A stretch of DNA of 64,000 nt from Liolophura sinensis (GCF_032854445.1 NC_088304.1:16157850-16221849), one strand, 5' to 3'. Positions 51,217 through 63,590 are shown, numbered from the stretch's first letter. Made by a program: numbers and translations. Notes: a model not told the origin generated them from the sequence alone.

Positions 51217-51320
51217 ACCTACGGATGGTCGTGGATTCCCCCGGGGTCTTCACGGTTTCCTCCCAACGTAATGCTGGCCGCCGTCGTATAAGTGAAATAT
51301 CCTTGAGTGCGGCGTACAAG
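51217..51320 (+). mobile_element. SINE tail fragment
   Basis: 5'-truncated Meta-type tail (CCTACGGATGGTCGTGG ... AATGCTGGCCGCCGTCGTAT). Confidence 0.75.
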
Positions 51321-51423
51321 TCAGTTACATGGCTGAGATCACATTACAAGTAAAGTTTCATTACATTACACGATTGTATTACATGTTTGTTGATATATGC
51401 AGGTTTGTGATAGTTGATTGAAA

Positions 51424-51845
51424 AAACGAATGAGTAAATGGATGTGTATAAATGAATGACACATGCGTACAAATGTTCTCAAGTTGCGAGGATTATCAAA
51501 AATAATCTTAACTACTTGCCTCGGTTCAAAACGATGAGTGGATAACATGTTTGTTGCATTTAACAGCATGCACAGGTGTGTAGGGTACAGAAAAGCTGTT
51601 ATTTTTTTTTTCACAAAATTAAAACTTTGATGCCAAAAATAGGTCTGTTCTGAATACTTATTACCAGAGAGAAAAGCAACCCAGTTTGGAATTTTAGCTT
51701 TCTTTTAAGTTTCCCAATAACAAATTAGAAGTTTGTGTGGTCTAAATGGCCAAGGCGTACTTGTGAAACAAGTATCTGCATGGTGAATAGACCTAACGTG
51801 ACCCTTCGGTGTTGACCTCAAGGACTTGGTCGGCAGCCCTGTACT
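51424..51845 (-). mobile_element. Retroposon-like repeat, copy 1
   Basis: About 420 bp nearly identical to 53568-54015. The minus strand ends in a TCATT/TTTAT-rich tail at the left. No clear target duplication is visible for this copy. It encodes no recognised protein. The family is not identified. Confidence 0.7.
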
Positions 51846-52948
51846 GCTCTAATCAGTGCGAGATAATATTGCACAAAACTTGACCTGCTTTTCTCCATGC
51901 CAGACCCAATTTAATTTTTAAAATGCGTCGAATTTTAAAAATATATATATAGATTGATTAAGCTACCGTAATCCTAATTATCGTAAATTTGCAAAACCTC
52001 CACAAATGCATATCTTCGTATCGTTGAAAGGTGTGGCCTGGTATGAACAAAAACGAAAAAAAAAAAAAAAAACAATACCGTATTTTTCATATTTCTAAAT
52101 ATGTACTTGCATGTATTTAAAATTGAACAGATCTACATGTACCAAGACAAACAACCGTCACATTGATCTATGGCAATAGCGGAATATCTCAGTTGCAGTT
52201 CAGGCTCTAAATATTAGTTAATACACGGTTATTAATATATATATATATATATAATATAATATGGTTTTCTTGCTCCAGTTGCTAAACGTGGTCACATTGT
52301 GTATCCTTAATTGGAAATTGTGCAAAGAAAAGATAATCGTCCAAAGTACTGTTTGATAGAATTTCAATTCGTGAACAATAAAAAGAATAAACATTAATTA
52401 CTGTATTTTTTTGTATCATGATTAGTTTTGTTGAAGGCATTTAGTTACAAAATTAATAACACTTTTCACCCCATCTAATAGGTTGATTAATTAGCTGGCA
52501 GATTCTGTTTCAAAAAAAGACTTATAAATATATATGACTGACATTTAAGGCCTGACAAGTTTTAAGTAGCGACCGTAATGATCAAATCGAAAATGACGAC
52601 ATTAAAATCATGAATGGTTGCAAATACGTCTTTCTCGAGTGTGGTTTACACGCTTGCAGAGTGTATGAAGCTCGTCTCATGAGCACTTCCCCTAAATGTT
52701 AAAAGAAGAATGTACAAGCACTATTTTCAACTTAATATCTCCAATCTTGTCTCGATTTGAAATCGGGAAACGACATGCGGCAATGATAAAAGCATTTTAA
52801 AGGATATAACAAAGAGAGAAATAGAGAAAAATAAGCAATTGACTCGTCGAAGTGTAATCAGGGGGCATTACTCATACAAGTATAAATTGAGTTGTCTTTC
52901 CTTGATAACACTCGCCACAAACAGCTCTTCGGTGTTGACGCGCGAAAC
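51846..52948. other. Upstream region of THOC6
   Basis: AT-rich sequence with short microsatellites (TA near 52236-52254, A tract near 52056-52073). No gene, TATA box or CpG-rich promoter was recognised; the THOC6 promoter would be expected in its right part. Confidence 0.4.
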
Positions 52949-55900
52949 CATGGGGGAACAAATTCAGGTACCGGTATATCATTTCTTGATTTCCACCTTG
53001 TCCTCCTTTCATTGTCAGTTTTAGCGAAGAAGTTTTGAGTTCCTTTGATAATAACGAGGCATGGGGCCAAAGCTTACTAGAAATATAATCCTTCTGATGC
53101 GATAGATTCCGCAGAGCGGTTGGATTTCGACTTCAAAAGGTTACCAAATTTATCTCCAGACATCTTCATACAATACATACACACTTCATACACACTGGCG
53201 TAGCTCTATGCAGAAACATAGCGCAGTGTGTAGCTCTCCATGATTTTACACCTTCGCTTACACAGCAGTGTACTATTCCGTGTTACTGGTGAAGGTGTAG
53301 AGGTATGTAGAGCTACCCTGTATGTAAGCATTGACTTACCCTGCACCCCTCCGTTCTCAGTGTGCTGTCCTCGACTTAATGTTGTTGTCTGCTGCATGTG
53401 CAGCGGACACGTTGTGCACCACGTTGTGCAGTGAACAACAACAGTGTGTTGAGGGCAGTACACTGAGAACCAAGGAGTGGAGGGTAAGTAAATGCTTGCA
53501 TATAGGACTATGTTTCTACATAAACATAAATAGCGGCAGTCTATTCAACATCTCACGATTATTCCTGAATAAATGAGTAAATGAATGTGTATAAATAAAT
53601 GAGTAAATGGATGTGTATAAATGAATGACACATACGTACAAATGTTCTCAAGTTGCGAGGATTATCAAAAATAATCTTAACTACTTGCCTCGGTTCAAAA
53701 CGATGAGTGGATAACATGTTTGTTGCATTTAACAGCATGCACAGGTGTGTAGGGTACAGAAAAGCTGTTATTTTTTTTTTCACAAAATTAAAACTTTAAT
53801 GCCAAAAATAGGTCTGTTCTGAATACTTATTACCAGAGAGAAAGGCAACACAGCTTGGAATTTTAGCTTTCTTTTAAGTTTCCCAGTAACAAATTAGAAG
53901 TTTGTGTGGCCTAAATGGCCAAGGCGTACTTGTGAAACAAGTATCTGCATGGTGAATAGACCTAACGTGACCCTTCGGTGTTGACCTCAAGGACTTGGTC
54001 GGCAGCCCTGTGCTGCATCTCACGATTATTCCTGTTGCTCTTAACACTACAGATCCAAATTCACATCACAGTCATTGCTGAGCAGCAGCTATTTTGCCTT
54101 CACCACAGTTATGGGTCTTGTAAAAAGACGACCCTAATGGCAGACTTGTTTTGAAATAGGTTGTAGTGTCATGAATACAGGGCAGGTGTGTCATTGCTCA
54201 GTAGAACATTCCTTGGATGTTGCATACGTGGGCGAGCTGAGAGGTAAAAGCCAGAGTTGACACCTGTTTTGGACTGCAGACATTGTGTAGAAAGGACTTA
54301 TGGATATGGCATGAAACTGTGTATGGTTTACCATAGACTGCCACTGTGGCTGTGATACTCCAGTCCAGCCCAGTGTGAACAGAGGAGTTGAAACAGCAAC
54401 CGGGGGTTAACCATTTCCTCTGTCCATTTATCGCAAGCACATCATTGATTGGTAATTTTTTAGTCCTTGTGGGCTCAGAATTCTTTGATGATGCTCAAAA
54501 GCAAAAGCTGTACTGACAGCCTCGACTGGTTTGACTAGAGCAGGTGACTGCATTAGGGTTTCAAATGGAGTGCCATCTGACATTGGTTTTGGGATATCCT
54601 TGGTGGTACAGAATTTTGCTTAACCTAATGCCAAAGCAATTTCAGACTAGCTGGGACAAGTTATTTATTATCGCCAATAAGTTTACTTATTTATTTATTT
54701 ATTTGATTGGTGTTTTACGCTGTGCTCAAATATATTTCAATCATGGGAAGGCAACCAGCATTATGGTTGGAGGAAACCTGGCGCAACGTGAGGGAAACCC
54801 ATGACTATCGCATGCTGATGCAGTAGGTTCAGCTGTGGCATTGAATCAGGTGGTGTGACTCCAGGCAGTCTGGTTTCCTGCCAAGGCCGAAATTATTTGC
54901 CTTTTTTGAGCAAAAGTTCATCAGTGCTGCATTAACTAGCTATCAGTCCAATGACTTTTATTGATTCCTAGCTGTTTGTATTAGCAATTTAAGACTTGTA
55001 TTTTTCATTGCTTTATATTTTGCAATTCTCATGTGTTTCCTTGTTGGTTTGCCAGGACCATCAGAAGAAAGCCTGTGAGTTATATTACACCAATGTTTAC
55101 GCTCAGAGTTTCTCCCCCTGTGGCAAATACCTGGCGGCTGGTAACAACTATGGGCAGATAGCTGTGTTCAGGTACAGAAGTTCTCAGCATCAGACATCCA
55201 GTTACAGATTTGTTATACATTTTAAAACTCACAAATTAATAACGGGCCCCACTCTCTCATTTAACGTCTGCATTTAAAGGCCAAGAGAACACTAAAATGA
55301 AGTATATGTCAGATGAAAGACCATAAAACACTGTCATGAAAAACAGTTCAATTTGTTTTTTTGGGGGAATTTTCCAACCAAGTAAAATGGTTTTAAACCA
55401 TCCGAATGTTTGGTGATCTGTAATGACCCAGAAGCTGTCAGATTCTATGGTGGTCTGTAATGGCCCAGAAGCTATCAGATTCTATGGTGGTCTGTAATGG
55501 CCCAGAAGCTATCAGATTCTATGGTGGTCTGTAATGGCGCAGAAGCTATCAGATTCTATGGTGGTCTGCAATGGCCCAGAAGCTATCAGATTCTATGGTG
55601 GTCTGTAATGGCCCAGAAGCTATCAGATTCTATGGTGGTCTGCAATGGCCCAGAAGCTGTCAGATTCTATGGTGGTCTGTAATGACCCAGAAGCTGTCAG
55701 ATTCTGTGGTGGTCTGTAATGGCCCAGAAGCTATCAGATTCTATGGTGGTCTGTAATGACCCAGAAGCTATCAGATTCTATGGTGGTCTGTAATGGCCCA
55801 GAAGCTGTCAGATTCTATGGTGGTCTGTAATGGCCCAGAAGCTATCAGATTCTATGGTGGTCTGTAATGACCCAGAAGCTATCAGATTCTATGGTGATCT

Positions 55901-58900
55901 GTAATGGCCCAGAAGCTATCAGATTCTATGGTGGTCTGTAATGACCCAGAAGCTGTCAGATTCTATGGTGGTCTGTAATGGCCCAGAAGCTATCAGATTC
56001 TATGGTGGTCTGTAATGACCCAGAAGCTGTCAGATTCTGTGGTGGTCTGTAATGGCCCAAAAGCTATCAGATTCTATGGTGGTGAAGCTATCAGATTCCA
56101 TGGTGGTCTGTAATGGCCCAGAAGCTATCAGATTCTATGGTGGTCTGTAATGGCCCAGAAGCTATCAGATTCTATGGTGGTCTGTAATGGCCCAGAAGCT
56201 ATCAGATTCTATGGTGGTCTGTAATGGTCCAGAAGCTATCAGATTCTATGGTGGTCTGTAATGGCCCAGAAGCTATCAGTGACCTCGCCTTAATACTTTC
56301 TCTTCTTCATTTCAAGGTCCATTCAGCAAAGACTTTCAGAGATTTATATTTATCCTCATATACAGAATTGAAGTTTAGCAGTCTATATACATGTGAAGTG
56401 GCAAAAACCTGATATGACATCACAGGTCCCAATATTCTCAAAAAAGCTCATCGTAGAATCCGGAGTTCCAAATGCATTGTACTAGGTTGACAAAATTCTA
56501 AAAAATATAAATCCAACAATTTTTGTGGGCAGTTCTTAGTGGGCTTTCGTCTGACATAGTTCACGTGAGTGTTCTCATGGCCTTTAACCTCTTTTCTATG
56601 AATTTGTAAATGTCTGTGATCTGATTTATGTTACATGTATATTAATAAACATGTAATAAAACATTTGGATTTTATGGCACATATACATGCACATGCACAC
56701 AGTGTATTTCTCTGGCATACCATTCCTACCAGTAAATTGTATTTGTCAGCAGCTGTAAAATAAATGAAAGTCATGTGTGGTTCTGTTATTCGTCCATGGT
56801 ATTGCAATAGTTTTCTGCTATTCAGATTTTGCAATCTCAACAAATTTTGTCAGTGTCAGGATCACACGACACAGTCCAAATATTGATCGGAGATCTGTTT
56901 CATTCTTCTCAGTTTTAGATAGATTTCAGAAAAACAGATCTGTACGCTTAACAGTTAATTTGACTTTAGCACGTCAGTATTGTATGCTACAAAGACTTGT
57001 TCCCTATTATCCCACTGTACAGTTGTTCCAACTTAATGTCTCCTAGTTCTAAGTGAATAATCCAGACCACAGTGTCACAATAAATGCATGTAGCACATTG
57101 ATAGCAATCTCATTATTTCTAACTACCATATTCGATTCATGTTGGCATCATCTGGAGAAATATATACTTGTGGAGCATTTGGATTTAAACTAAATACATG
57201 TATGTACTCCACTAAAAGGGTGATTGACAAATTGTTCGGCCGTCTGAACTTGTTCGGCTATCTGAACATGTTCTGATAATGAGTGTAAGGAACTGTCAGC
57301 ATCTGTTGTGAAAAAAAGAATATTTTGAGACGAGCAGCCGAGTTCTCCTTCGGAATGAAGTCAGATGATTCATATATGGAAACGGGGCCTCCACAGCTCA
57401 TTTGGTTAGCGCGCTAGGGCAGCGTAATGACCCAGGAGTCTCTCACCAATGCGGTCGCTGTTAGTTCAAGTCCAGCTCGTGCTGGCTTCCTCTCCGGCTG
57501 TACGTGGGAAGGTCTGCCCGCAACCTGTGGATTGGCCTAAAACACCAATCAAATAAATAAATATAAAAAACATAGCCAACTATAATCATAGCTAAGTCTA
57601 AATTATTAATACTGTGCTTGTTGAAGTGATTAGTGCAGTCTTACACACAGTTGTCTTTCCCTGTAATAATGCAGCAACCGTTATTTCCCTTGTTCCTGTA
57701 CTTGTTTGTTTGATTGGTTTCAGTATAGTGGCTGCTCTGTCTCCTGATGCTACTAAGGCATCCTGGACTCCAGTCTTCTCCTTCAAAGGTAAAACTAAAA
57801 CAAGCGTCACCTTTACAGAATGTTGTGACATTTATGTACATGTATAGTAGAAAAGGCATCAGTTTGCAAATATGGCAATGGCAGAAGTGCTGTTACAGTG
57901 TTCTCAGTTTGATAGTGACAAAATGCTGTTACTGTGTTCTCAGTTAGGTAATGACAGAAGTGCTGTTACAGTGTTCTCAGTTTGACAGTGACAGAATGGT
58001 GTTAGGGTGTTCTCTGTTAGGTAATGACAGAAGTGCTGTTACAATGTTCTCAGTCAGGCAATGACAGAAGTGCTGTTATAGTGTTCTCAGTTTGACAATG
58101 ACAGAATGCTGTTAGAGTGTCTCGGGTAATGACAGAAGTGCTGTTACAGTGTTCTCAGTTTGACAGTGACAGAATGCTGTTACAGTGTTCTCAGTTAGGT
58201 AATGACAGAAGTGCTGCTACAGTGTTCTCAGTTTGACAGTAACAGAATGCTCTTAGAGTGTTCTCGTGTTCTCAGTTAGGTAATGATAGAAGTGCTGTTA
58301 CAGTGTTCTCAGTTTGACAGTGACAGAATGCTCTCAGAGTGTTCTCAATTAGGTAATCACAGAAGTGCTCTTACAGTGTTCTCAGGCAATGACAGTGTTG
58401 CTGTTACAGTGCTTTCAGTGAGGTAATGGCATACATGTAAGTACGAAGATGAAAATGTTTATATAGCGACTGTTTTTTCTCCTTTTTACAACAAAGCTGC
58501 CTTTGTGATAATGGTGATAACTTTGAAATAGTTTCTAAACTTTCTCTTGTTGTTTTGTTGTTGCCAGCTCAGGAAGATTCCGTGTTCTCAATGGTCTCCA
58601 CAGACACATTGCTGATCTGGTCAGTTTTTACATTTACTACTAGTTTTAAACTTGGAAAAGTGTAATGTTTAGATGGTAGTGTTAAGTGAAATCCTCATAG
58701 TAAAGTGCTTGTTCACTGATTTTTCTCAGTTTTAGTTTGCCTGTACATCCATGTAGTACATGCCTACATGTAGCCAGGGGTAGTGTTTTAAAAAGTACTG
58801 GCTCAGTTGGTTAGCGTTCCATCGTTGATTTGCTGTGTGCTTATTAAATACTGTATATCACAAAATTTATGACTTATAGTGTTGTGTAATCAGTGTTTAA

Positions 58901-61900
58901 GTGTTAGGAGTGTTTCTCAAAAAGTGGTAAATGTGGAACTGAAGTGTTACATGCGTATGAATCAGATGTTCCATTGAGGATGCGCTGTGTTCATGTTAAT
59001 TCCGTAAATTCCAAAATAGACGACATCTTTTACGTTGAGCTGATGTTTTGCATTCGTGTGTCTCCTACAGGCGAGCTATTTGATAGCTTTGCTGCCAAAT
59101 CTAAAGGGTGAGGTAAATACCTATTCTGTTGAAAAGAGCTTTGTTTAGTCTGTATGCATGTAGGTGACTTTTTGATGTACATACTAACACCAGTGTTGAT
59201 CATTATGCTGGAAAAGGAAGTGGTGCTAGTACATGTGCACCAAAATATTACCTACATGTGTTTAGAATGATGATTTTAATAATAATAAATAAATTGTTGT
59301 TACTTCAGTGCTGGGTCTGCAGGTCAGGTATTAGCATGGAAATGGGCTGATATTCTCAACAAGGTAAACAGTTTTCAGCTAGTAAATGTAGTGTTCTCCA
59401 GTCAGCTTTTTTTAATGGAGAAAAAACCAACTTGGTTTAATAGCAAATAATTTAATAGGCTTCTTTTCACCACTAATTTGGTTGTCTGAATATAGATGTA
59501 GCATCTAGATGCAGATGACACGACCTACAATGTAAATGTTAGGTCATGATCCCTGTCAAGGGGCTTCCGTGGCTCATTTGGTTAGCGCACTAGCGTAATG
59601 ACCAAGGAGCCTTTCACCGGCCGCTGAGTTCAAGTCCAGCTTATGCTGGCTTCGTCGCAGGCTGAAAGCGGGAAGGTCTGTCAGGAACCTGTGGATGGTC
59701 GTGGTTTCTCCGCGGGCTCTGCCCAGTTTCCTCTCTTCTTAGTGTTGGCCCCGTTGTATGAATGAAATATTCTTGAGTACAGCGTAAATCACCAATGAAA
59801 GAAATCAATAAACAGATCAAATCGCGCTCTCACTTGTTCAGCACAGGCTTTAGTCCAGAAGGTTTATCAGGTACAGTAAAAAACAAGTAAATAATGAGTC
59901 TGCAAGGCTGAATGAATGTGTGTATGTTATGTTATGATAATAATCATTTTTCCTGATATGTTGAAAGTTGTCTCTGTATCAAAAGTTTTGACATATAGCT
60001 GTAGGTGTTTAAACAGGTGAAAAAAGGGAAGCTTTTACTCTGCAAGGGTTGCTTTTTTTTCCCCTGATCCATGTCATATTTCTTTTCTTTGATGGACACA
60101 AATCTTAGATTGATTAAAGAAAACTATTTTTCCATGCATGTCTAAAAGGAAAGTGTTTGTTCATGCAATGGTGAATTGACCCCTGACTGATGGACTTGCA
60201 GGCTTAAATCTAGGTCTTGCTTGTTTGGCTGTGGCTCTAAGGGAAAAAGTTTGTGAAGTACATGAAATAGAGCACTGGTCTATTCCAGGAATTCCAGTTT
60301 TCTCCATCCTGACTTTCACCAGTTCTTAGTATGACATAAGATGACAACGAAATAAAGTGATATTGTAACCCAATCTAAAGCAGTTTCCTTTTTGTGTAAA
60401 AGGTAAGAAATTGACACATCATACACATAATTCCCCTTGGAGCATTCATGAAGTATTCTGATATGATTTCTTCCCACGACTATAGAATCAGTTTTGAAAT
60501 CGGCAATCTAATCCAACCACAAGTAAATCTAACTCTCTATTTTTCACCCAACAGGCACCCAAGGTTGTGTGGAGCCTTTCAGTGCCTAGGGGGTAAGTAC
60601 TGATCTCATTGCCTGCCTAAACATGCGATGGACACCAACATGACTGGTTGACACCAAACTTATTGATGGGCAGTGTCCATTGTGGTGTCTTCACAATGAT
60701 GCCGATGCAAATCAAATACCAAATATGCAGTCTACTTGTGTTTAAAGTTAATTGTCTTCCACCAGTGTAGTGTGCATATCTGTATGTGACAGGTGGGAAA
60801 GTTTGTCAGTACCTTGCCAAAAGGTGCTGGTTTAAGCTCCACACTGTGGAGTCCTCCCTCCATAAAACAGGCAGCCAACTGTTCAAATTCTTGAACATGG
60901 CGTTTAACAACAGTCAAACAATCCTCATTGAGGCAGCATTTTATTTTATTATGAGGTGACAGAAATAAGATATATAGTTGCACTGGACGTCAGTCAAATG
61001 AACTAAAAAAGTTTATTCAGTATTTATTTTGGATTTGTGTATATTGATCAACTGGTAGCATTCGTGATCTGTGGTTACAATAGCTGCCACAATATCAAGG
61101 TCTGTCAGCAGCCTGCGGATAGTTGTGGGTTTCCTCTGGGCTCTGCCCGGTTTCCTCCCACCATAATGCTGGCTGCCGTCGTATAAGTGAAGTATTCTTG
61201 AGTACCACGTAAAACACCAATCAAATAAATAAATCAAATAAATTCCTAAGTTTCAAGGGTGCAGAAAATATATAAAGTTGTGAGAGATGTAAAAAAAAAA
61301 AAAAAAAAGTCAAGTAAAGTAAAAGATAATTGGACAATCCTAGCAACTTGATAAATGTAAAGTTTGTTTCTTTCGGAAGATTAAGTATTTTGTGATGATG
61401 TTGTTGATATGACCTCTCTTCATGATGCTCATGTGTTCCCCGGCGTTCTCCTTTCAGGAACAGTTTCACAGAGCCAGAAATCAACTCCCTAGTTTTATCC
61501 AGTGAGGTAAGTGAGTCACTGAGGAAGTAAATCCTGCTGACACACCTCTACACCATGACATGTTTTTGTACATAACTCCTGCTGAATCAACAGATTAGCA
61601 GTAAAAAATGACATGGACTAAAATTCTGTGAAGTAATATTTTTGTTGTGGATAATGTTGTTGTCATTGTTGTTGTCAGGGATGGTGTCCTATCTTGTTTT
61701 GGATTGTTTTTATGATCACACATGATGCTAATAAGAGCATCAAATGCAGGCATACATTGTTGGCTTAAATTCAGCATGTCTTGTTTCTTCTGTATCCTAG
61801 GATGGCGTGACGCGTTTGTATGCTGGCTGTGGGGACAACAATGTGTACATCTGGGACATGGAGTCAGGGACTTTACTGGTAAGACTGGGAAATGGAGTCA

Positions 61901-62950
61901 GGGAGTTTTCTGGTAAGACTGGGACATGGAGTCAGGGACTTTACTGGTAAGACTGGGACATGGAGTCAAGGAGTTTACTGGTAAGACTAGGGCATGGAGT
62001 CCGGAACTTTTCTGGTAAGACTGGGACATGGTGTCAGGAACTTAACTGGTAAGACTGGGACATGGAGTCAGGAACTTTACTGGTAAGACTGGGACATGGA
62101 GTCAGGAACTTAACTGGTAAGACTGGGACATGGAGTCAGGAACTTTACTGGTAAGACTGGGACATGGAGTCAGAAACGTAACTGGTAAGACTGGGACATG
62201 GAGTCAGGAACTTTACTGGTAAGACTGGACATGGAGTCAGGAAATTTATTGGTAACTCTGGGACATGGGTATACAACAGATTTCCAGTCATTCTTTATGT
62301 TACAATGTTATTGTGCAACATGCAGCGACATCCACGAATTTGCCCACTTGTTGTTGTTGTTGATCAGGTTGTAAGTTCAAATCCTGCTACAGCTTTTTTT
62401 GTTTTGGCTGTGCATGATTTGTTGAAATGTTCATTCTAGGGAGTGAACAGTGAGTTTTTGGGACTCACATTTCTGGATCGGTATTTTGTTTTTAATATCA
62501 GATGAGTGCCCCTCTCCTCCCCCCCCCCTCCACCCCACCCCCAGACAGTGGGCTGGTAAATTCTCCAGCTTTGTATGTTTGTGGTGCCTTGGTGACAATA
62601 GCCAGACGACAATGCTTCCAAGCTTACACTATCATTCATTGAAGACTACTTGTCTTCCTGCTATATGTTGTACATATCTGTGACATGTAAGAAACTTTTT
62701 AAAGGTCAGTGTTTTTGCCTGGGCAGCCCATTTTCCTCCACCTGCAAAACTGACCTCCATTATTAAGTGCAAAATTCTTGGGTATGCCATGAAGCAATAT
62801 TTAAATAAAGAAAGAAAATATGTGATGTCTTTGTTTCTTAGAGCCAACTAAAGGGGCACGAAGACTACATTCACTGTGTGTGTGTGAAGGGAGAGGGGCT
62901 GGAGTCGCAGTGTGTGTCAGCCTCTGAGGATGGCACCATCAGACTCTGGG
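52949..62950 (+). CDS. THOC6: THO complex subunit 6, 5' part (nine exons, continues beyond window)
   Basis: THOC6 is a WD40-propeller subunit of THO/TREX, which couples transcription and splicing to mRNA export in the nucleus. Exons whose phases fit are 52949-52966 (proposed start, ACCATGGGG context), 55056-55171, 57724-57788, 58568-58619, 59309-59363, 60555-60592, 61458-61506, 61801-61878 and 62842-62950. All introns are GT-AG. Recognisable pieces are SFSPCGKYLAAGNNYGQIAVF, DSVFSMVST, AGSAGQVLAWKWADIL, EPEINSL, YAGCGDNNVYIWDMESGTLL and LKGHEDYIHCV...SEDGTIRLW, which line up in order with vertebrate THOC6 as I remember it. About two thirds of the usual 340-residue protein is covered; the rest lies past 64000. 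The first exon is the least certain. All introns beyond the first lie in minisatellite- and SINE-rich DNA. Confidence 0.88.
53220..53505. repeat. Foldback (palindromic) element in THOC6 intron 1
   Basis: About 53318-53412 and 53413-53502 are imperfect reverse complements (CCGTTCTCAGTGTGCTGTCC vs its inverse near 53445-53475). A second smaller hairpin (TACACCTTCGC...GTGAAGGTGTA) precedes them. It looks like a MITE or foldback element; target duplications were not identified. Confidence 0.5.
53568..54015 (-). mobile_element. Retroposon-like repeat with 19-bp target duplication
   Basis: A 448-bp insert flanked by perfect CATCTCACGATTATTCCTG (53549-53567 and 54016-54034). The minus strand ends in short ATTTATAC/CATTTACTCATT repeats, as for a LINE-mobilised SINE. 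It lies in intron 1 of THOC6, antisense to the gene, and is nearly identical to 51424-51845. Confidence 0.85.
54224..54440 (+). repeat. Diverged relative of block S 3690-3895
   Basis: Shares 'gggcgagctgagagg', 'agttgacacc.gttttgga', 'gtgtatggttta' and following motifs in the same order and spacing with 3690-3895 and its copies. The divergence is large, so this is an older dispersed repeat of unknown type. Confidence 0.65.
54683..54810 (-). mobile_element. Partial SINE in THOC6 intron 1
   Basis: ATTT-repeat tail followed by GATTGGTGTTTTACGCTGTG and a diverged Meta tail. The head is missing. Confidence 0.7.
55427..56278. repeat. 37-bp minisatellite, about 23 units, THOC6 intron 2
   Basis: Unit TGGTCTGTAATGGCCCAGAAGC followed by TATCAGATTCTATGG, with recurrent G/A and T/A variants. 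One irregular unit occurs near 56080. Overlapping frames of 61-62 codons are artefacts. Confidence 0.95.
57384..57565 (+). mobile_element. SINE with internally shortened body, THOC6 intron 2
   Basis: Full tRNA-like head (GGGGCCTCCACAGCTCATTT, B box GTTCAAGTCC), but the conserved tail region is mostly absent; it ends in AATAAATAAATA. Confidence 0.8.
57880..58435. repeat. 36/37-bp minisatellite with 73-bp higher-order unit, THOC6 intron 3
   Basis: Two alternating monomers, GACAGAAGTGCTGTTACAGT-(start) and GACAGAATGCTGTTACAGTG-(start), each ending GTTCTCAGTT..., make a 73-bp dimer; about 15 monomers in total. Confidence 0.85.
59560..59812 (+). mobile_element. Diverged Meta-tailed SINE, THOC6 intron 5
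   Basis: Head GGGGCTTCCGTGGCTCATTT, B box GTTCAAGTCC, tail 'gaaatattcttgagtacagcgtaaatcacc'. More substitutions than the copies near 45 kb, so older. Confidence 0.8.
61094..61241 (+). mobile_element. 5'-truncated SINE, THOC6 intron 6
   Basis: Begins inside the body (AAGGTCTGTCAGCAGCCTGC) and keeps the full tail ending in AATAAATAAATC. Confidence 0.8.
61845..62272 (+). repeat. 34-bp minisatellite made of exon end plus 5' splice site
   Basis: The first unit is the last 27 coding bases of the THOC6 exon ending at 61878 plus the donor GTAAGA. About twelve units follow (CTGGGACATGGAGTCAGGAA then CTTTACTGGTAAGA), nearly every one keeping CTGGTAAG. Reading through the first donor reaches a stop in the third unit, so the first donor is taken as the real one. 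Confidence 0.9.
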
Positions 62951-62952
62951 GT

Positions 62953-63590
62953 AGGTTACATCACACCCACACCACACCAACAAACCACATCCATAAAGCA
63001 TACTTGTGCCACGCCCACACCACTCCCCTACAACACACCAACAAACCACACCCATAAAGCATACTTCTTCCACGCCCACAAACCACACCCATAAAGCATA
63101 CTTGTGCCACACCCACACCACACCAACAAACCACACCCATAAAGCATACTTGTGCCACGCCCACACCACTCCCCCACACGACACCAACAAACCACACCCA
63201 TAAAGCATACTTGTTCTACAGCAACAAACCAAACCCACACCACACCAACAAACCAAAACCCAAGCCACCCCCACAAATCAGACCCACACCACACCTGTAA
63301 AGCATACTTGTGCCACACCAACAAACCACACCCATAAAACATACTTGTGCCACACCAACAAACCACACTCATAAAGCATACTTGTGCTATACCAGCAAAC
63401 CAAAACCCATGCCACACCCACAAATCAGACCCAAACCACACCCATAAAACACACCTTCACCACACCAACCAACAGAAAACCTATACCACACCCAGAAGTC
63501 ACACCTACACCAACACCACATGCAGAAATCACACCTACACCTACACCAGAAATCACATGCACTACCCACACCACACTCTCAAGCCATATC
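62953..63590. repeat. CA-rich minisatellite, intron after the last visible THOC6 exon
   Basis: Irregular units of ACACCAACAAACCACACCCA followed by TAAAGCATACTTGTGCC, about 14 of them, degrading to the right. Long frames on both strands (up to 148 codons) are low-complexity artefacts. Confidence 0.85.

Noticed and set aside
53318-53502. Microsatellite- or CRISPR-like repeat structure
   Set aside because: It is a single inverted repeat (foldback element), with no regularly spaced direct repeats and spacers.
59079-59112. Possible THOC6 exon after CTCCTACAG (GELFDSFAAKSKG)
   Set aside because: The phase does not fit: joining the exon ending 58619 here gives an early stop, whereas joining to 59309 restores the conserved AG-x-AGQVLAWKW stretch.
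63028-63441. 137-codon minus-strand frame rich in Trp, Cys, Gly and Val
   Set aside because: It is the complement of the CA-rich minisatellite; composition and repetition explain it.
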